This document shows positions 35,057 to 44,632 of a stretch of DNA of 64,000 nucleotides, piece by piece. A program made the translations under genes and the position numbers. Origin of the DNA: Micromonospora sp. NBC_01796 (GTDB lineage: Bacteria > Actinomycetota > Actinomycetes > Mycobacteriales > Micromonosporaceae); assembly GCF_035917455.1 (NCBI RefSeq), contig NZ_CP109078.1, positions 2,108,001 through 2,172,000 on the forward strand. Reading direction: 5' to 3'. The notes below the pieces were generated by a model, which was not told the DNA's origin, did no database searches, and was given only the letters and a program-made list of their open reading frames with translations. Each line of letters starts with the position of its first letter. Positions within the stretch are counted from its first letter, which is position 1.

Positions 35057-36819
35057 GCCACGATCTCCTTTATCTCGCCGGTCTTCGGTCCGTCCGACCC
35101 ACCGGCCGCCGGGCCACCCGGCCCACTCGAATTGTTGTCGTTCCCGTCGGCAGGCCGCTGCCCGGTCGCTTCCGCGTCCGACCGCTCGTCCGGGCCACCG
35201 GACTGCTCCGGTACGGCCGGCGCGGCGGCCAGCTCCGCCGGCTCGGCTTCCACGGTCACCGGCAGGGTGAACCGGATGATGGTCCCCTCGACGGCGTCGA
35301 GGTCCACCCAGATCCGCCCGCCGTGGTACTCGACGATCTTCTTCACGATCGCCAGCCCGATCCCGGTGCCCGGGTACGCGTCCTTCGAGTGCAACCGCTG
35401 GAAGATCACGAAGATCTTGTCGACGAACTCGGCCTCGATCCCGATGCCGTTGTCCTCGCAGCTGATCTCCCACTCGTTGTCGACCCGGCGGGCCGAGATC
35501 CGTACCTTCGGCGGGACGTCCGGGCGGCGGAACTTGAACGAGTTGCTGACCAGGTTCGCCAGCAGGTTCGTCAGCAGCGGCTCCTCGCCCAGCACCACCG
35601 GCAGGTCGGACCAGGTCAGCTCGCCACCGGCGTACTGGCGGGCCGCCTCGGTCTGCCCGGCGACGTCGCCCATCACCTGGTTCAGGTCCACCTCGACAAA
35701 ACCCGTGGTGAGCCGACCGATCCGGGAGAAGGCGAGCAGATCGTTGATCAGCCGCTGCATCCGCTGGGCGCCGTCCACCGCGAACGCGATGTACTGGTCG
35801 GCGCGCTCGTCGAGCTGTCCGGCGTACCGGCGTTGCAGGAGCTGGCAGAAGCTCGCCACCTTGCGCAGCGGCTCCTGGAGGTCGTGCGAGGCGACGTACG
35901 CGAACTGTTCCAGGTCACGGTTGGACCGGACCAGCTCCTCGGCCTGCTTCTGCAACTGGCTGTTGACCCACTCGATCCGGGTACGCGCCTCGCGTACCTC
36001 GGCCAGGTCGGCGGCGATCTTGCGGCGCATCGCGTCCACGTCGGCGGCGAGCAGGGCCAGCTCGGGTGGACCCGTCTGCTCGATGTCGCGCTGGTAGTCG
36101 CCCTGGGCGACCGCGCGCACCTGCTCGGCCAGACGGGTCACCGGACCAATGACCGTACGGTTCAGCGACACCAGTAGCGCCACCCCGGCAAGGATCACCA
36201 CCACCGCGGCCAGGATCAGCAGCAGGACCAGGGTGTTACCGGTCTTGCGCGCCTTGACGGCGACCTCGTTGCGCAGGTCGAGGATCAGGTCCTGCAACCG
36301 GTCGGTCGAGGCCCGCAGGGTGTCGAACTGCTGCCGTCCCCGCTCGTTGACCAGTGCCTGCCCGGCGGTCGGGCCACCGCTGGCGGTCGCGTTCACGATC
36401 GGCAGGGCCACGTCCGTACGCCACTGGGCCGCCTGGTCCCGGACCACGTGCAGTTGCCGGCGGATCTCCGGCTGGTCGTCCAGCAGCGCGTCCATCCGGG
36501 CGATCAGGACGCCCTCCTGCTGGAGCCCGTTCTCGTACGGCGCCAGGTCCGCCCGGTCACCGCTGACCGCGTAGCCCCGTACGGCGGTCTCCTGGTTGAC
36601 CAGCGCGGTCGGCAGCGACTCCGCGTCCGTACGCAGCGGGCCGGTCTTGGTCAGCAGGGTGTCCAGGTGATTCCGGTTCGCGTTCGCCACCACTGCCTCG
36701 CCGACGGCGAGCAGGGCCAGCACCGAGCCCACCACCACACAGAGCGCGGTGACCCGGCGGCGCAGGCTCCAGCCGTACGGCCGCCCCTGCGAACGCGTGG
36801 TGGTCATCCCCATCTCCAT
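35053..36819 (-). CDS. CHASE3-HAMP sensor histidine kinase
   Basis: 588 residues. ATG 36819 shares a base with the preceding stop (TGATG); ATGs at 36813 and 36807 are alternatives. A first membrane helix (about 20-40) and a second (about 195-215) flank an extracytoplasmic helical domain of CHASE3 type ([16 protein letters not shown]). A HAMP follows, with [12 protein letters not shown]-like start. The HisKA domain has His near 312 ([16 protein letters not shown]), and the HATPase has N-box [10 protein letters not shown] and G boxes [20 protein letters not shown] Gly/Asn/Ser-rich tail of about 50 residues ends the protein. It is the central piece of the coupled operon. Confidence 0.94.
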   Translation of the reverse strand: MEMGMTTTRSQGRPYGWSLRRRVTALCVVVGSVLALLAVGEAVVANANRNHLDTLLTKTGPLRTDAESLPTALVNQETAVRGYAVSGDRADLAPYENGLQQEGVLIARMDALLDDQPEIRRQLHVVRDQAAQWRTDVALPIVNATASGGPTAGQALVNERGRQQFDTLRASTDRLQDLILDLRNEVAVKARKTGNTLVLLLILAAVVVILAGVALLVSLNRTVIGPVTRLAEQVRAVAQGDYQRDIEQTGPPELALLAADVDAMRRKIAADLAEVREARTRIEWVNSQLQKQAEELVRSNRDLEQFAYVASHDLQEPLRKVASFCQLLQRRYAGQLDERADQYIAFAVDGAQRMQRLINDLLAFSRIGRLTTGFVEVDLNQVMGDVAGQTEAARQYAGGELTWSDLPVVLGEEPLLTNLLANLVSNSFKFRRPDVPPKVRISARRVDNEWEISCEDNGIGIEAEFVDKIFVIFQRLHSKDAYPGTGIGLAIVKKIVEYHGGRIWVDLDAVEGTIIRFTLPVTVEAEPAELAAAPAVPEQSGGPDERSDAEATGQRPADGNDNNSSGPGGPAAGGSDGPKTGEIKEIVA

Positions 36820-38045
36820 CACCGACCACCGCCCCGGCTGACCAGCAGCATCGCCACGTCGTCGGCAAGCGGCCCACCGTTGAGCTCCTCGGCCCGGCTG
36901 ACCAGCCAACCGGGCAGGTCGGCCAGCGGCACGTCCCGCCCCGCCGGGTCGGCGACCAGTTCACGCAGCCCCGGTACGTCGAGCCGGTCCGGCCCCTCGC
37001 CGACCCGCCCCTCGATCAATCCATCGGTGTAGAGCAGCAAGGACCAGTCCTCGGTGTCGAAAGCCAGATCGAACGCGATCGGCGGGCGGGGCCGGACCCC
37101 GAGCAGCAGGCTGCCGGGTACCTGGACGGGGGCGACCCGTCCACCGGAGAGCAGCAGCGGGGGCGGATGCCCGGCGAGCCGGAAGGTGGCCCGGTTCGCC
37201 GCCAGGTCGAGCCGTACGGTGGCCACCGTCGCGAAGATCTCGCGGAGCCGGCGCTCACTCATCAGCACCTGTTCCAGTGCGGGCAGCACCTCGTCGTCCG
37301 GCACCCGGGCGAGCACCAGGGCGCGCCAGGCGACCCGCAGCTCGACGCCGAGCGCCGCCTCGTCCACCCCGTGCCCGCAGACGTCGCCGACAATCAGGTC
37401 GACCCGGTTCGGGGTGGTCTGCACCACGTCGTAGAAGTCGCCGCCGATCAGGGCGGCGTGTCGGCCCGGCCGGTAGAAGGTGTGCACCTCGACCTGGTCG
37501 GTGTCCATCAGCGGCTGCGGCAGCAGGCCGCGCTCCAGCCGGGCGGACTCCGCCTGGCGCAGCTCCACCTCGCGCAGCCGCCGGGCGTTCTCGTCGGCCC
37601 GCTTGCGCTCGACCGCGTACCGCAGTGCCCGGGACAGCAGGACCCCGTCGACCTGCCCCTTGACCAGGTAGTCCTGGGCGCCCTCGGCCACCGCGTCGAC
37701 ACCGAGCCGCTCGTCCTGCCGGCCGGTGAGTACGCAGACCGCCGCACCGGTGGACATGGCGAGGACCTGACGGAGCCCGTCCAGCCCCTCGGCGTCCGGC
37801 AGGCCGAGGTCGAGCAGTACGCAGTCGACGCCGGCGATCTGCTGCTTGGCCTGGTTGAGGCTCGTCGCCACCAGCAGCTCGATCGCCGACTGGGTCTCGG
37901 CGAGCAGCTCGCCGACCAGGAAGGCGTCGCCCTCGTCGTCCTCGACCAGCAGCACCCGCAGCCGCTCGCCCGCGGGCAGGTTGGGGTGCCGGCCGAACCC
38001 GCCGTGCGGGTAGGTCCGTTGGGGCACCACGGAGGAACCGGTCAT
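36819..38045 (-). CDS. Receiver-domain PP2C (SpoIIE/RsbU-type) phosphatase
   Basis: 408 residues from ATG 38045. The N-terminal receiver (about 28-150) has LLVEDDEGDAF, phospho-Asp79 (VLLDLGLPDAEG), VLTGR and the Lys in YLVKGQ. A coiled segment leads to a SpoIIE/RsbU-type PP2C domain (about 190-405) with GGDFYDVV, VGDVCGHGVDEA and the metal Asp in LLYTDGLIE and LADDVAMLLV. Phosphorylation of the receiver should switch the phosphatase, which in this family dephosphorylates anti-sigma antagonists. It is the first gene of the four-gene operon, ahead of the kinase. Confidence 0.93.
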   Translation of the reverse strand: MTGSSVVPQRTYPHGGFGRHPNLPAGERLRVLLVEDDEGDAFLVGELLAETQSAIELLVATSLNQAKQQIAGVDCVLLDLGLPDAEGLDGLRQVLAMSTGAAVCVLTGRQDERLGVDAVAEGAQDYLVKGQVDGVLLSRALRYAVERKRADENARRLREVELRQAESARLERGLLPQPLMDTDQVEVHTFYRPGRHAALIGGDFYDVVQTTPNRVDLIVGDVCGHGVDEAALGVELRVAWRALVLARVPDDEVLPALEQVLMSERRLREIFATVATVRLDLAANRATFRLAGHPPPLLLSGGRVAPVQVPGSLLLGVRPRPPIAFDLAFDTEDWSLLLYTDGLIEGRVGEGPDRLDVPGLRELVADPAGRDVPLADLPGWLVSRAEELNGGPLADDVAMLLVSRGGGR

Positions 38046-38193
38046 GCTGGTACTCCGTACCACCGCGGACCGGCCCCGGATCGGGGGTCCTCGATACTGA
38101 TCTCCGGCTCCTTCGCGGTCAACCTGCTGATCCTGTACCACCCAACGCTGCCACACAACACGGGGAACGCGGTCACCCGCGCCGGTCCTCCGC

Positions 38194-38553
38194 TCATCCG
38201 ACCGGCCCGCCGGTCGCGCTCCCACCACGTGCCAGGCGCTCGGCGCGGGCGGCGATCACCTCGCCGAGCACCCCGTGCAGCCGACCGCAGTCGACGCAGT
38301 GCAGGTTGTCGTCGAGCCGCCGTCCGCCACACTGCCCGCAGCGGCCCCGGTCACCCGGATCACGGTAGCCGGCCAGGGCGGCGCCGAGCGCCCGGACCAG
38401 GTGCGGGGTGAGCGGGAAGCGCTCGACGGCGTGGCGGTGCCGCAGCTCGATCGAGGCGATCGGGGCACCCGCCGGGTCGGGGTCGTACGGCGACACCCGC
38501 TCGACGAACTGCCGCAGCAGGTCGATCGGATCAGGCTCATGCACCGCGGTCAT
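38194..38553 (-). CDS. Small zinc-ribbon protein, 119 aa
   Basis: ATG at 38553. The N-terminal ~70 residues are helical with Arg/His-rich stretches. The C-terminal part carries CGQCGGRRLDDNLHCVDCGR, a four-cysteine ribbon that should bind one zinc. It is divergent from the M28 peptidase and separated by 148 bases from the phosphatase operon downstream. Function unknown. A DNA- or protein-binding adaptor role is only a possibility. Confidence 0.8.
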   Translation of the reverse strand: MTAVHEPDPIDLLRQFVERVSPYDPDPAGAPIASIELRHRHAVERFPLTPHLVRALGAALAGYRDPGDRGRCGQCGGRRLDDNLHCVDCGRLHGVLGEVIAARAERLARGGSATGGPVG

Positions 38554-38694
38554 ACCTCCACGCTATGCGACAACCGGTCCCCGGCGGCAGTCGCCCACCG
38601 AGGCCCGGGAGCGGGCAGGATGGGGCCGCCCCTACGCACCGGTAACAATATTCACCGAGGCCCAGGAAGACCCCCCTTCCCCCAGGAGAAACAC

Positions 38695-41238
38695 GTGGCC
38701 ACATCCGTTGAGTCACCACTCGAACACGCTCCACCCCCGACTGCGCGGCGTACCCGGCGCGGGCTGACCGCAGCCGCCGCGCTGGCCGTACTGGTCGCCA
38801 TCGGCGCCGCCGCACTGCTCGACCTGCGTACCCCCGCGCCGGTCGGCACCGACTCCCCCGCCGGACAGTTCAGCGCCGGTCGGGCCGCCGAACACCTGGA
38901 GGTCGTCGGGGCCCGTACGCACGTCGCCGGGAGCCCCGCGAACGACCAGGTCCGGGCCTACCTCGAAAGCACCCTGCGCGACCTCGGCCTGTCGACCCAG
39001 GTCCAGGACACGGTGGCCGAGGAGGCCGGTCAGCTCAGCGGCGCGGCCGGCGGCGCCACCCTGGCCCGGGTACGCAACGTGGTGGCCCGGATCCCCGGAA
39101 CCGACCCGACCGGTCGGGTCTTCCTGGTCGCCCACTACGACTCGGTCCAGTCCGGGCCGGGCGGGAACGACGACGCGGTCGGCACCTCGGCCATCCTGGA
39201 GGTGGCCCGCGCGCTGAGCACCGGTCCCCGCCCCCGCAACGACATCGTGTTCGTCCTCACCGACGCCGAGGAGGCGTGCCTCTGCGGCGCGTCCGCCTTC
39301 GCCTCCGGTCACCCGCTCGCCGCCGACGGCGGTGTGGTGCTCAACCTGGAGGCGCGCGGCAGCACCGGGCCGGTGATCATGTTCGAGACCTCGCCGGACA
39401 ACGCCGGCCTGGTCGGCGTCTTCGGCCGGGCCGCACCGCACGCGGTGGGCACCTCGTTCGCGGTCGAGGTCTACCGGCTGCTGCCCAACGACACCGACTT
39501 CACCGCCTTCCTCGACCACGGTTTCACCGGGCTGAACTCCGCCTACCTGGACGGCGGGGCGATCTACCACACCCCGCTGGACACCCCGGCCAGGGTCGAC
39601 CGGGGCAGCCTGCAACAGCACGGCGACAACGCCCTGGCGCTGGCCCGCGAGTTCGGTGCCACCGACCTGGCCGACCTGCGCGCCGGCAACGACGCCACCT
39701 ACTTCCCGGTGCCGGGCACCCTGGTCCGCTACCCCGGCTGGCTGACCTGGCCGCTGGCCCTGCTCGCGGTCGTCGCGGTCGGGCTCCTCGGCTGGACCAC
39801 CCGACGTCGGGGTCACGCCTCCTGGTCCCGGATGGGCGCCGGGTTCGGGCTGGCCCTGGTGCCGATCGTGGTCGCGCCGGTGCTGGCGCAACTGCTCTGG
39901 CTGGCCATCACCACCATCCGCCCCGGCTACGCCGAGCTGCTCGACCCGTACCGGCCGGTGTGGTACCGGCTGGCCGTGCTGGCGCTGGCCGCCGCCGTAC
40001 TGCTCGGCTGGTACGCGCTGTTCCGTCGCCGGATCGGGGCGGCGGCACTGGCCGTCGGCGGGGTCGGCTGGCTGGCCGTACTCGGGGTGCTGCTCGCCGT
40101 ACTCACTCCGGGTGGGGCGTACCTGGCGACCCTGCCCGCGCTGGCCGGCGCGGCCGGCGGGCTGGTGGCGCTCGCCGTACGGCCGGGCAGCCGGTGGGCG
40201 GTGGTCGCGGTGACGGCCGGTGCGGCCGTCGGGGTGCTGATCCTGCTGCCGACCGTCATGCTGCTCTTCCCCGCGCTGGGCATGGCGATGGGCGGGGTCG
40301 CGGCGCTCTTCGCCGTCCTGCTCGGCCTCGGCGCCCTCCCGGTCCTCGACCTGCTCCACCCCGCCCTCCCCGCCCAGCCACCCGGCACAGCCCCGGCCGA
40401 GAAGGAGCGGACGGAAGCGGAGCACGCCGGCCCACAGCCGACCGGAACCGAGCTGGCCGAGAACGAGCCCTCCGAAGCAGGGCAGGCCGGGGCGCAGCCG
40501 ACCGGAAGCGAGCCCGCCGGACCGGGGGAGGTGGTTCCCGGGGCCTCGGCGCGGCGGCGCGGCGCGGTGCCCGCCCTCGCGGCGGCGCTGGCCGCGCTGG
40601 TGCTCGCCGGCATCGGCCTGGCGGTCGACCGGTTCGACGCCGAGCACCCGGTACCGACCCACCTGATGTACGCCCTCGACACCAACACCGGTACGGCCCG
40701 GTGGCTCAGCCACGAGACCGACCCGCAGTCCTGGACCGCCAAGTACGTCCGGTCCCCCGTGTCGACCCAGGCGGACTTCCCGGCGCTCGGCGACGACGAG
40801 ATGCTCGCCGGTCCGGCGCAGGCGGCCACCCTGCCCGCCCCGGCCCTCACCGTGCTCGCCGAACGGACCGATGGTGACCGGCGCACCCTGCGGCTGCGGC
40901 TGACCCCGCAACGGCAGGTACGCCTGGCCAGCCTGCACGTGGCCGCCTCCACCGCAACGGTGGTACGGGCGACGGTGGCGGGACGGGACGTACCCGTGGC
41001 TTCGGTGACCGACGGCGGACCGTGGTCGTTCGGGTTGGTCTTCCACGCCCCGCCGACCGACGGGATCGAGATCGAGCTGGTGCTGTCGCTCAGGGGCGGC
41101 CCGGTGTCGCTGCGCGCGATGGACGCCAGTGACGACCTGTCCGGGCTGCCCGGCTTCCGGCCCCGCCCGGCCGACGTGGGCGTGGTCGGCTCGCACAGCT
41201 CGGAGATGGTCGCGGTCGCCCACACCTACTCCTACTGA
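38695..41238 (+). CDS. Membrane-embedded M28-family metallopeptidase, 847 aa
   Basis: GTG 38695 with AGGAGA upstream. One membrane helix (about 25-43) is followed by an extracytoplasmic M28 domain. Its zinc ligands are all visible: His near 146 (LVAHYDSVQSGPGGNDDAVG, with Asp near 159), Glu pair near 192 (LTDAEEACLCGA), Glu near 217 (VVLNLEARG) and His near 290 (AIYHTPLDT). Seven to eight further helices (about 345-575) and one near 630 bracket a charged loop with imperfect Ala/Gly/Gln/Pro/Thr/Glu repeats (about 575-615). A C-terminal beta domain follows. The layout matches the Fxna/ERMP1-like M28 group. Substrate unknown. Confidence 0.92.
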   Translation: MATSVESPLEHAPPPTARRTRRGLTAAAALAVLVAIGAAALLDLRTPAPVGTDSPAGQFSAGRAAEHLEVVGARTHVAGSPANDQVRAYLESTLRDLGLSTQVQDTVAEEAGQLSGAAGGATLARVRNVVARIPGTDPTGRVFLVAHYDSVQSGPGGNDDAVGTSAILEVARALSTGPRPRNDIVFVLTDAEEACLCGASAFASGHPLAADGGVVLNLEARGSTGPVIMFETSPDNAGLVGVFGRAAPHAVGTSFAVEVYRLLPNDTDFTAFLDHGFTGLNSAYLDGGAIYHTPLDTPARVDRGSLQQHGDNALALAREFGATDLADLRAGNDATYFPVPGTLVRYPGWLTWPLALLAVVAVGLLGWTTRRRGHASWSRMGAGFGLALVPIVVAPVLAQLLWLAITTIRPGYAELLDPYRPVWYRLAVLALAAAVLLGWYALFRRRIGAAALAVGGVGWLAVLGVLLAVLTPGGAYLATLPALAGAAGGLVALAVRPGSRWAVVAVTAGAAVGVLILLPTVMLLFPALGMAMGGVAALFAVLLGLGALPVLDLLHPALPAQPPGTAPAEKERTEAEHAGPQPTGTELAENEPSEAGQAGAQPTGSEPAGPGEVVPGASARRRGAVPALAAALAALVLAGIGLAVDRFDAEHPVPTHLMYALDTNTGTARWLSHETDPQSWTAKYVRSPVSTQADFPALGDDEMLAGPAQAATLPAPALTVLAERTDGDRRTLRLRLTPQRQVRLASLHVAASTATVVRATVAGRDVPVASVTDGGPWSFGLVFHAPPTDGIEIELVLSLRGGPVSLRAMDASDDLSGLPGFRPRPADVGVVGSHSSEMVAVAHTYSY

Positions 41239-41270
41239 GCGGCCAGGAAGGCTCCTACTGAGAGGTCGGA

Positions 41271-41310
41271 AAGGGCCCCTGCTACGCGAGCAGCGACAGC
41301 AGGGGCCCTT
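41271..41310. terminator. Strong hairpin between M28 peptidase and cellulase genes
   Basis: A 13-bp perfect stem AAGGGCCCCTGCT (41271-41283)/AGCAGGGGCCCTT (41298-41310) with a 14-base loop lies between convergent stops and serves both strands. The stop region upstream also shows a direct duplication of TCCTACTGAG. Confidence 0.87.
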
Positions 41311-41323
41311 CCCCGCACCCGGT

Positions 41324-43612
41324 TCAGTGGTGGGGGTGGGTGTCGCCGCTGTCCTGGTCGGCGACGAATGCGGCGATCCAGGCCAGCGGGGCGTTCCAGT
41401 TGATGGTCAGCTCGTTCGTCGACCAGGATTCGATGTCGTCGAGGTAGCAGAACTGCGGCGCGCACCCGCGTAGTTTCTGCTGCGCCACCGGGTCCTGGAT
41501 GGCCGAGTTCGGGCCACCGGAGAGTGTCCCCCGGGGCGGGTTCGGCAGGTCCGGGTTGAGTTGGTGGGCGTACCAGCGGCTGTGCTGGTTGCGCGAGGCC
41601 ACCTCGCCGTAGCCGGTGACGTACGACTGGTTCAGCGCGTTGCGGCCGAACAGGTAGTCCATCGTCTCCAGCACCCCGTCGCGGTAGCGGTCCCGACCGG
41701 TCAGGTCGAAGGCGGTCGCCAGCACGATCGCGTTGTTGATGATCAGGTTGTTGGAACCCCAGTCCCACAGGTTGTCGGCCGGTGCGTACGGCACCCCGTA
41801 CGGATGGGCCTCGATCGTGGCCAGGTAGCGGTCGGCGCCCTGGACCACCGAGGCACGTACCCGGTTGCGGTCCGGCAGGGCACTGGGCAGCGTGGCCAGG
41901 TCGAGCCGGCCGAGTTGGGCGGTGTTGCCCCAGTCGAAGCCCCGGTCCCGCCAGATGTCACCGGTGTGGTGCGGGGAGGCGAGCACCGCGTCGCGGTATT
42001 CGCGCGCCCCGGTGGTGAGGAACAGTTCGGCGGCGGCCCAGTAGAACTCGTCGCTGACGTCGTTGTCGTTGTAGGCGCCGCCGCCGTTGCCGTCGGCCGG
42101 GTCCGCGTAGATCGCCGGGTTCGCCCGGGCCGCGGCCCAGGCGGTCTTTGCCGCGCGCAGGTTGCGGTCGGCGAACCCCTTGTCGTACGGGCGGAAGACG
42201 CGCGCCGCCTGTGCCGCCGTGGCGGCGAGGTTGAGCGTGGCGGCGGTGGTGGGCGGGTGCAGTTCGCGCCGCTTGTCGTCGAGGTGGGGCAGCAGCGGCA
42301 GCCCGGTCCAGGAGTCGTCGTGGATTTTGTGGTGGGCCATCCCGGCCTTCGGCTTGCCGGCCGGGACCTGCATGCTGAGCAGGAACTCCTGTTCCCACCG
42401 GGCCTCGTCGAGGATGTCCGGCACCCGGTTGCCGCTCTCCGGCAGGTCGAGGGTCCGGTCGCCGAGGTGCCACGGCTGTGCGGTGTCGGCGCGGCGGGAG
42501 CGTTCGTACTCGCTCATGAGCTGGTGTACGGAGATGCCGCCGTTGACGACGTACTTGCCGTGGTCGCCGGCGTCGTACCAGCCGCCGGAGACGTCCAGTG
42601 TGTAGTCACAGACGCCCGGTTGGCAGGGTACGGCGGTGTCGCCCTGGTTCGGTGCGAGGCCGACGTGCCCGGCCGGGCGGCCGTATCCGGGGCGGAGCCG
42701 GTCGAGGATCTCCACCCCGCTGCGCTGGGTGTAGTAGAACTTCAGCGCGTCGGTACGCAGCCGCTCGTAGAAGTCGGTGCCGAGGTCGAACGGCCGGCTG
42801 GTCTCACCGTCGGCGACGAGCGTGAAACCGGTGCCGGTGGCGGCGTAGCGGCTGAAGTCGATCGAGTGCACCCGCTGCCCGGAGGAGGCGTCCAGCCCGC
42901 GCGGCGTGGTACGGCCGGTGGCCACCACCCGGCCGGTCCGGTTGCGCAGCGACCAGGGCAGGGCGGCGGTGGCGTCGGTGACCACGGTCGCGTTCTTCGG
43001 GCCTCGGGGCAGGTAGCCGACCTGGTTGACCCGGACCCGGGGCCCGGTCTCCGGTACGTACACGTCGGGAACCGCGCCACCGCGCAGCGAGACGTTGTCC
43101 AGGCAGACCGTCCACGGCTCGACGCTGCCGCCGAGTTGGAAGGCGACCTGTGCGTTCGGCAGGTCGACCGGGGAGGTGAAGGTGTAGCGGTAGTCGTTGC
43201 CGGAGACGCTCAGCTCGGGGTTGGCGGAAAGATACTGGGTGTACGGGTCGACCGGCAGTTGCACCAGCGCCTTGCCGACCTTGCCCGGTGTGGCACTGCC
43301 GAAGAACTGGAACTCGTACGTCTCACCGGCGACGAGCGGGACGTTGTCCTGGCCGATGATGACGTCCCACGGATTGACCGTGCCACCGGGTACGTCGGCG
43401 CAGAGCCGTCCGGTGCTGCTGTCGAGGGTGAGGTTGCCGGTTCCCCACCAGGGGGCGTGGCCGCCGTCGAAGGTGCCGTTGACGATCTGCTCCGGACCGG
43501 GATCGGCCTCTTGCGCGTACGCGGCGGGGCTGCTCAGTCCGGTGCTGGCCAGGGCGGCCACGGTGAGGATCGCGAGCGGGGCGGTACGCCGGGTGGGTGG
43601 TCGGTTTCGCAC
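41324..43612 (-). CDS. Secreted GH9 family endoglucanase with CBM
   Basis: 762 residues. GTG 43612 is preferred over GTG 43636 because AAAGGA precedes it at good distance. The signal peptide ends near SSPAAYA. Domain order: CBM4/9-like carbohydrate-binding domain (about 32-175, with INGTFDGG-type start and WGTGN), an immunoglobulin-like cellulase N domain (about 185-275), and the GH9 (alpha/alpha)6 barrel. The barrel has the Asp nucleophile-assist motif [16 protein letters not shown], the His motif [11 protein letters not shown] and the acid Glu in [14 protein letters not shown]. It hydrolyses beta-1,4-glucan. A LacI-type cellulose operator lies just upstream. Confidence 0.95.
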   Translation of the reverse strand: MRNRPPTRRTAPLAILTVAALASTGLSSPAAYAQEADPGPEQIVNGTFDGGHAPWWGTGNLTLDSSTGRLCADVPGGTVNPWDVIIGQDNVPLVAGETYEFQFFGSATPGKVGKALVQLPVDPYTQYLSANPELSVSGNDYRYTFTSPVDLPNAQVAFQLGGSVEPWTVCLDNVSLRGGAVPDVYVPETGPRVRVNQVGYLPRGPKNATVVTDATAALPWSLRNRTGRVVATGRTTPRGLDASSGQRVHSIDFSRYAATGTGFTLVADGETSRPFDLGTDFYERLRTDALKFYYTQRSGVEILDRLRPGYGRPAGHVGLAPNQGDTAVPCQPGVCDYTLDVSGGWYDAGDHGKYVVNGGISVHQLMSEYERSRRADTAQPWHLGDRTLDLPESGNRVPDILDEARWEQEFLLSMQVPAGKPKAGMAHHKIHDDSWTGLPLLPHLDDKRRELHPPTTAATLNLAATAAQAARVFRPYDKGFADRNLRAAKTAWAAARANPAIYADPADGNGGGAYNDNDVSDEFYWAAAELFLTTGAREYRDAVLASPHHTGDIWRDRGFDWGNTAQLGRLDLATLPSALPDRNRVRASVVQGADRYLATIEAHPYGVPYAPADNLWDWGSNNLIINNAIVLATAFDLTGRDRYRDGVLETMDYLFGRNALNQSYVTGYGEVASRNQHSRWYAHQLNPDLPNPPRGTLSGGPNSAIQDPVAQQKLRGCAPQFCYLDDIESWSTNELTINWNAPLAWIAAFVADQDSGDTHPHH

Positions 43613-43690
43613 GGGGGTCCTTTCGGTGGAGGACACGTTCCGGCCGGGTGCCGCTTCACCACCGTGTACGGGTCACGGCGCTCGACGTCA

Positions 43691-43704
43691 TGGAAGCGCT
43701 CCCA
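43691..43704. promoter_or_regulatory. CebR/CelR-type cellulose-utilisation operator
   Basis: TGGAAGCGCTCCCA matches, with one mismatch, the 14-bp palindrome TGGGAGCGCTCCCA bound by the LacI-family regulators CebR and CelR, which release DNA upon cellobiose or related sugars. It sits just downstream of the predicted -10 box of the cellulase gene, overlapping the expected transcription start region. Confidence 0.85.
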
Positions 43705-43715
43705 GGGCTACGGCG

Positions 43716-43744
43716 ATATTGACAGTGCATTTCAAGCATGTCAA
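43716..43744 (-). promoter_or_regulatory. Near-consensus sigma-70-type promoter of the cellulase gene
   Basis: On the minus strand TTGACA (43744-43739) and CAATAT (43721-43716) are separated by exactly 17 bases. This is an unusually good housekeeping promoter for this genome. The cellulose operator begins 11 bases after the -10, ideal for repression. The arms ATTGACA and TGTCAAT also form an inverted repeat across the promoter. Confidence 0.8.
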
Positions 43745-43766
43745 TGTCTCGACGTCGAGGCAAACA

Positions 43767-43798
43767 AAAGCGGCCAACTCGTGTGAGTTGGCCGCTTT
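43767..43798 (-). terminator. Rho-independent terminator of the Smr gene
   Basis: AAAGCGGCCAACTC (43767-43780) and GAGTTGGCCGCTTT (43785-43798) form a 14-bp stem with a GTGT loop. The minus strand continues with TTTGTTTG, a U-tract. It lies directly after the stop of the gene at 43811. Confidence 0.88.
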
Positions 43799-43810
43799 AC
43801 CGCAACAGTC

Positions 43811-44065
43811 CTATTTCCACCTGAAGTGGACAAAAACCCGGCCGAAGTTGTTTGAGTCCTTCTCCACCCGGTGGTAGATCTGCTTGATCTCCTTCTGGTC
43901 GAGAAAGCGAAGCACTCGCTTCTTGAGCTGACCCGACCCCTTGCCGGGGATGATCTCGACGAGGGTGGCCTTCTTGGCCACCGCCTCGTCGATGATCCCG
44001 CGCAGCGCGCGGTCGATGTCCTGCCCGCGGTTGAAGATGTCGTGCAGATCGAGCTTGAGCTTCAT
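43811..44065 (-). CDS. Stand-alone Smr (small MutS-related) domain protein, 84 aa
   Basis: The sequence is a minimal Smr domain: MKLKLDLHD at the start (LDLH motif), VEIIPGKGSGQLKKRV (the xTGxG-like loop) and HRVEKDSNNFGRVFVHFR at the end. Such domains nick or bind branched nucleic acids or act in ribosome rescue; stand-alone actinomycete forms are uncharacterised. The length is about that of the isolated domain. The coding sequence is AT-richer and Lys-rich compared with its neighbours. Its own terminator follows. Confidence 0.9.
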   Translation of the reverse strand: MKLKLDLHDIFNRGQDIDRALRGIIDEAVAKKATLVEIIPGKGSGQLKKRVLRFLDQKEIKQIYHRVEKDSNNFGRVFVHFRWK

Positions 44066-44151
44066 CGCACGCCCGCCTTCATCGCCCGCCCGCTTTCGTC
44101 GCCGCCCACCGGCCGGTCAGCCGGATGGGCACCCATCGTAGGCGGGCCAGC

Positions 44152-44520
44152 TCAGCGGGCACCGCCGACCTTCGTCTCCACCCGCCGCAACGCGGTCTGG
44201 TAGTCGTCGTTCTCCGAGTGCATCGCCGCCGCGATCCGCAGGTGCCGCAGCGCCTCCGGGGCCCGCCCGACCCGCTCCAGGGTCCGGCCGAGCACGTGGT
44301 GCGCGTAGTGGTCACTCGGGTCGCGGTCGACCAGCACCCGCAACTGCTCCTCGGCCCGGCCCAACTGGGCCGACTGGAAGTACGCGCGAGCCAGGAGCTG
44401 GCGTACGGACGCGTTCGTGGGCTCGGCCTCGACGATCGGCTCCAGCAACCGGGCCGCCCCGGTCGGATCCCCGGTCTCGAAGAACATGGTCGCCCGCCGG
44501 TACTCAGCCAGAAGATCCAC
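44152..44520 (-). CDS. Tetratricopeptide repeat protein, 122 aa
   Basis: GTG 44520 gives a compact all-helical protein with about three TPR units (ATMFFETGDPTGAARLLEPI, LARAYFQSAQLGRAEEQLRV, HHVLGRTLERVGRAPEALRH). There is no signal peptide. TPR scaffolds mediate protein contacts; partners are unknown. The frame upstream to 44706 is unlikely, since it lacks a good start and overlaps the ROK gene's end. Confidence 0.88.
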   Translation of the reverse strand: MDLLAEYRRATMFFETGDPTGAARLLEPIVEAEPTNASVRQLLARAYFQSAQLGRAEEQLRVLVDRDPSDHYAHHVLGRTLERVGRAPEALRHLRIAAAMHSENDDYQTALRRVETKVGGAR

Positions 44521-44632
44521 TAGACCAACCCCCTCGTCCCGTACCAACCAGTCCCCACTGACGCTGACACAACACCGGACGAATGGCGACTGTTCCCGCA
44601 GCCGTTGTTCCCCGGCCCCGTCCCGCCCCGGA

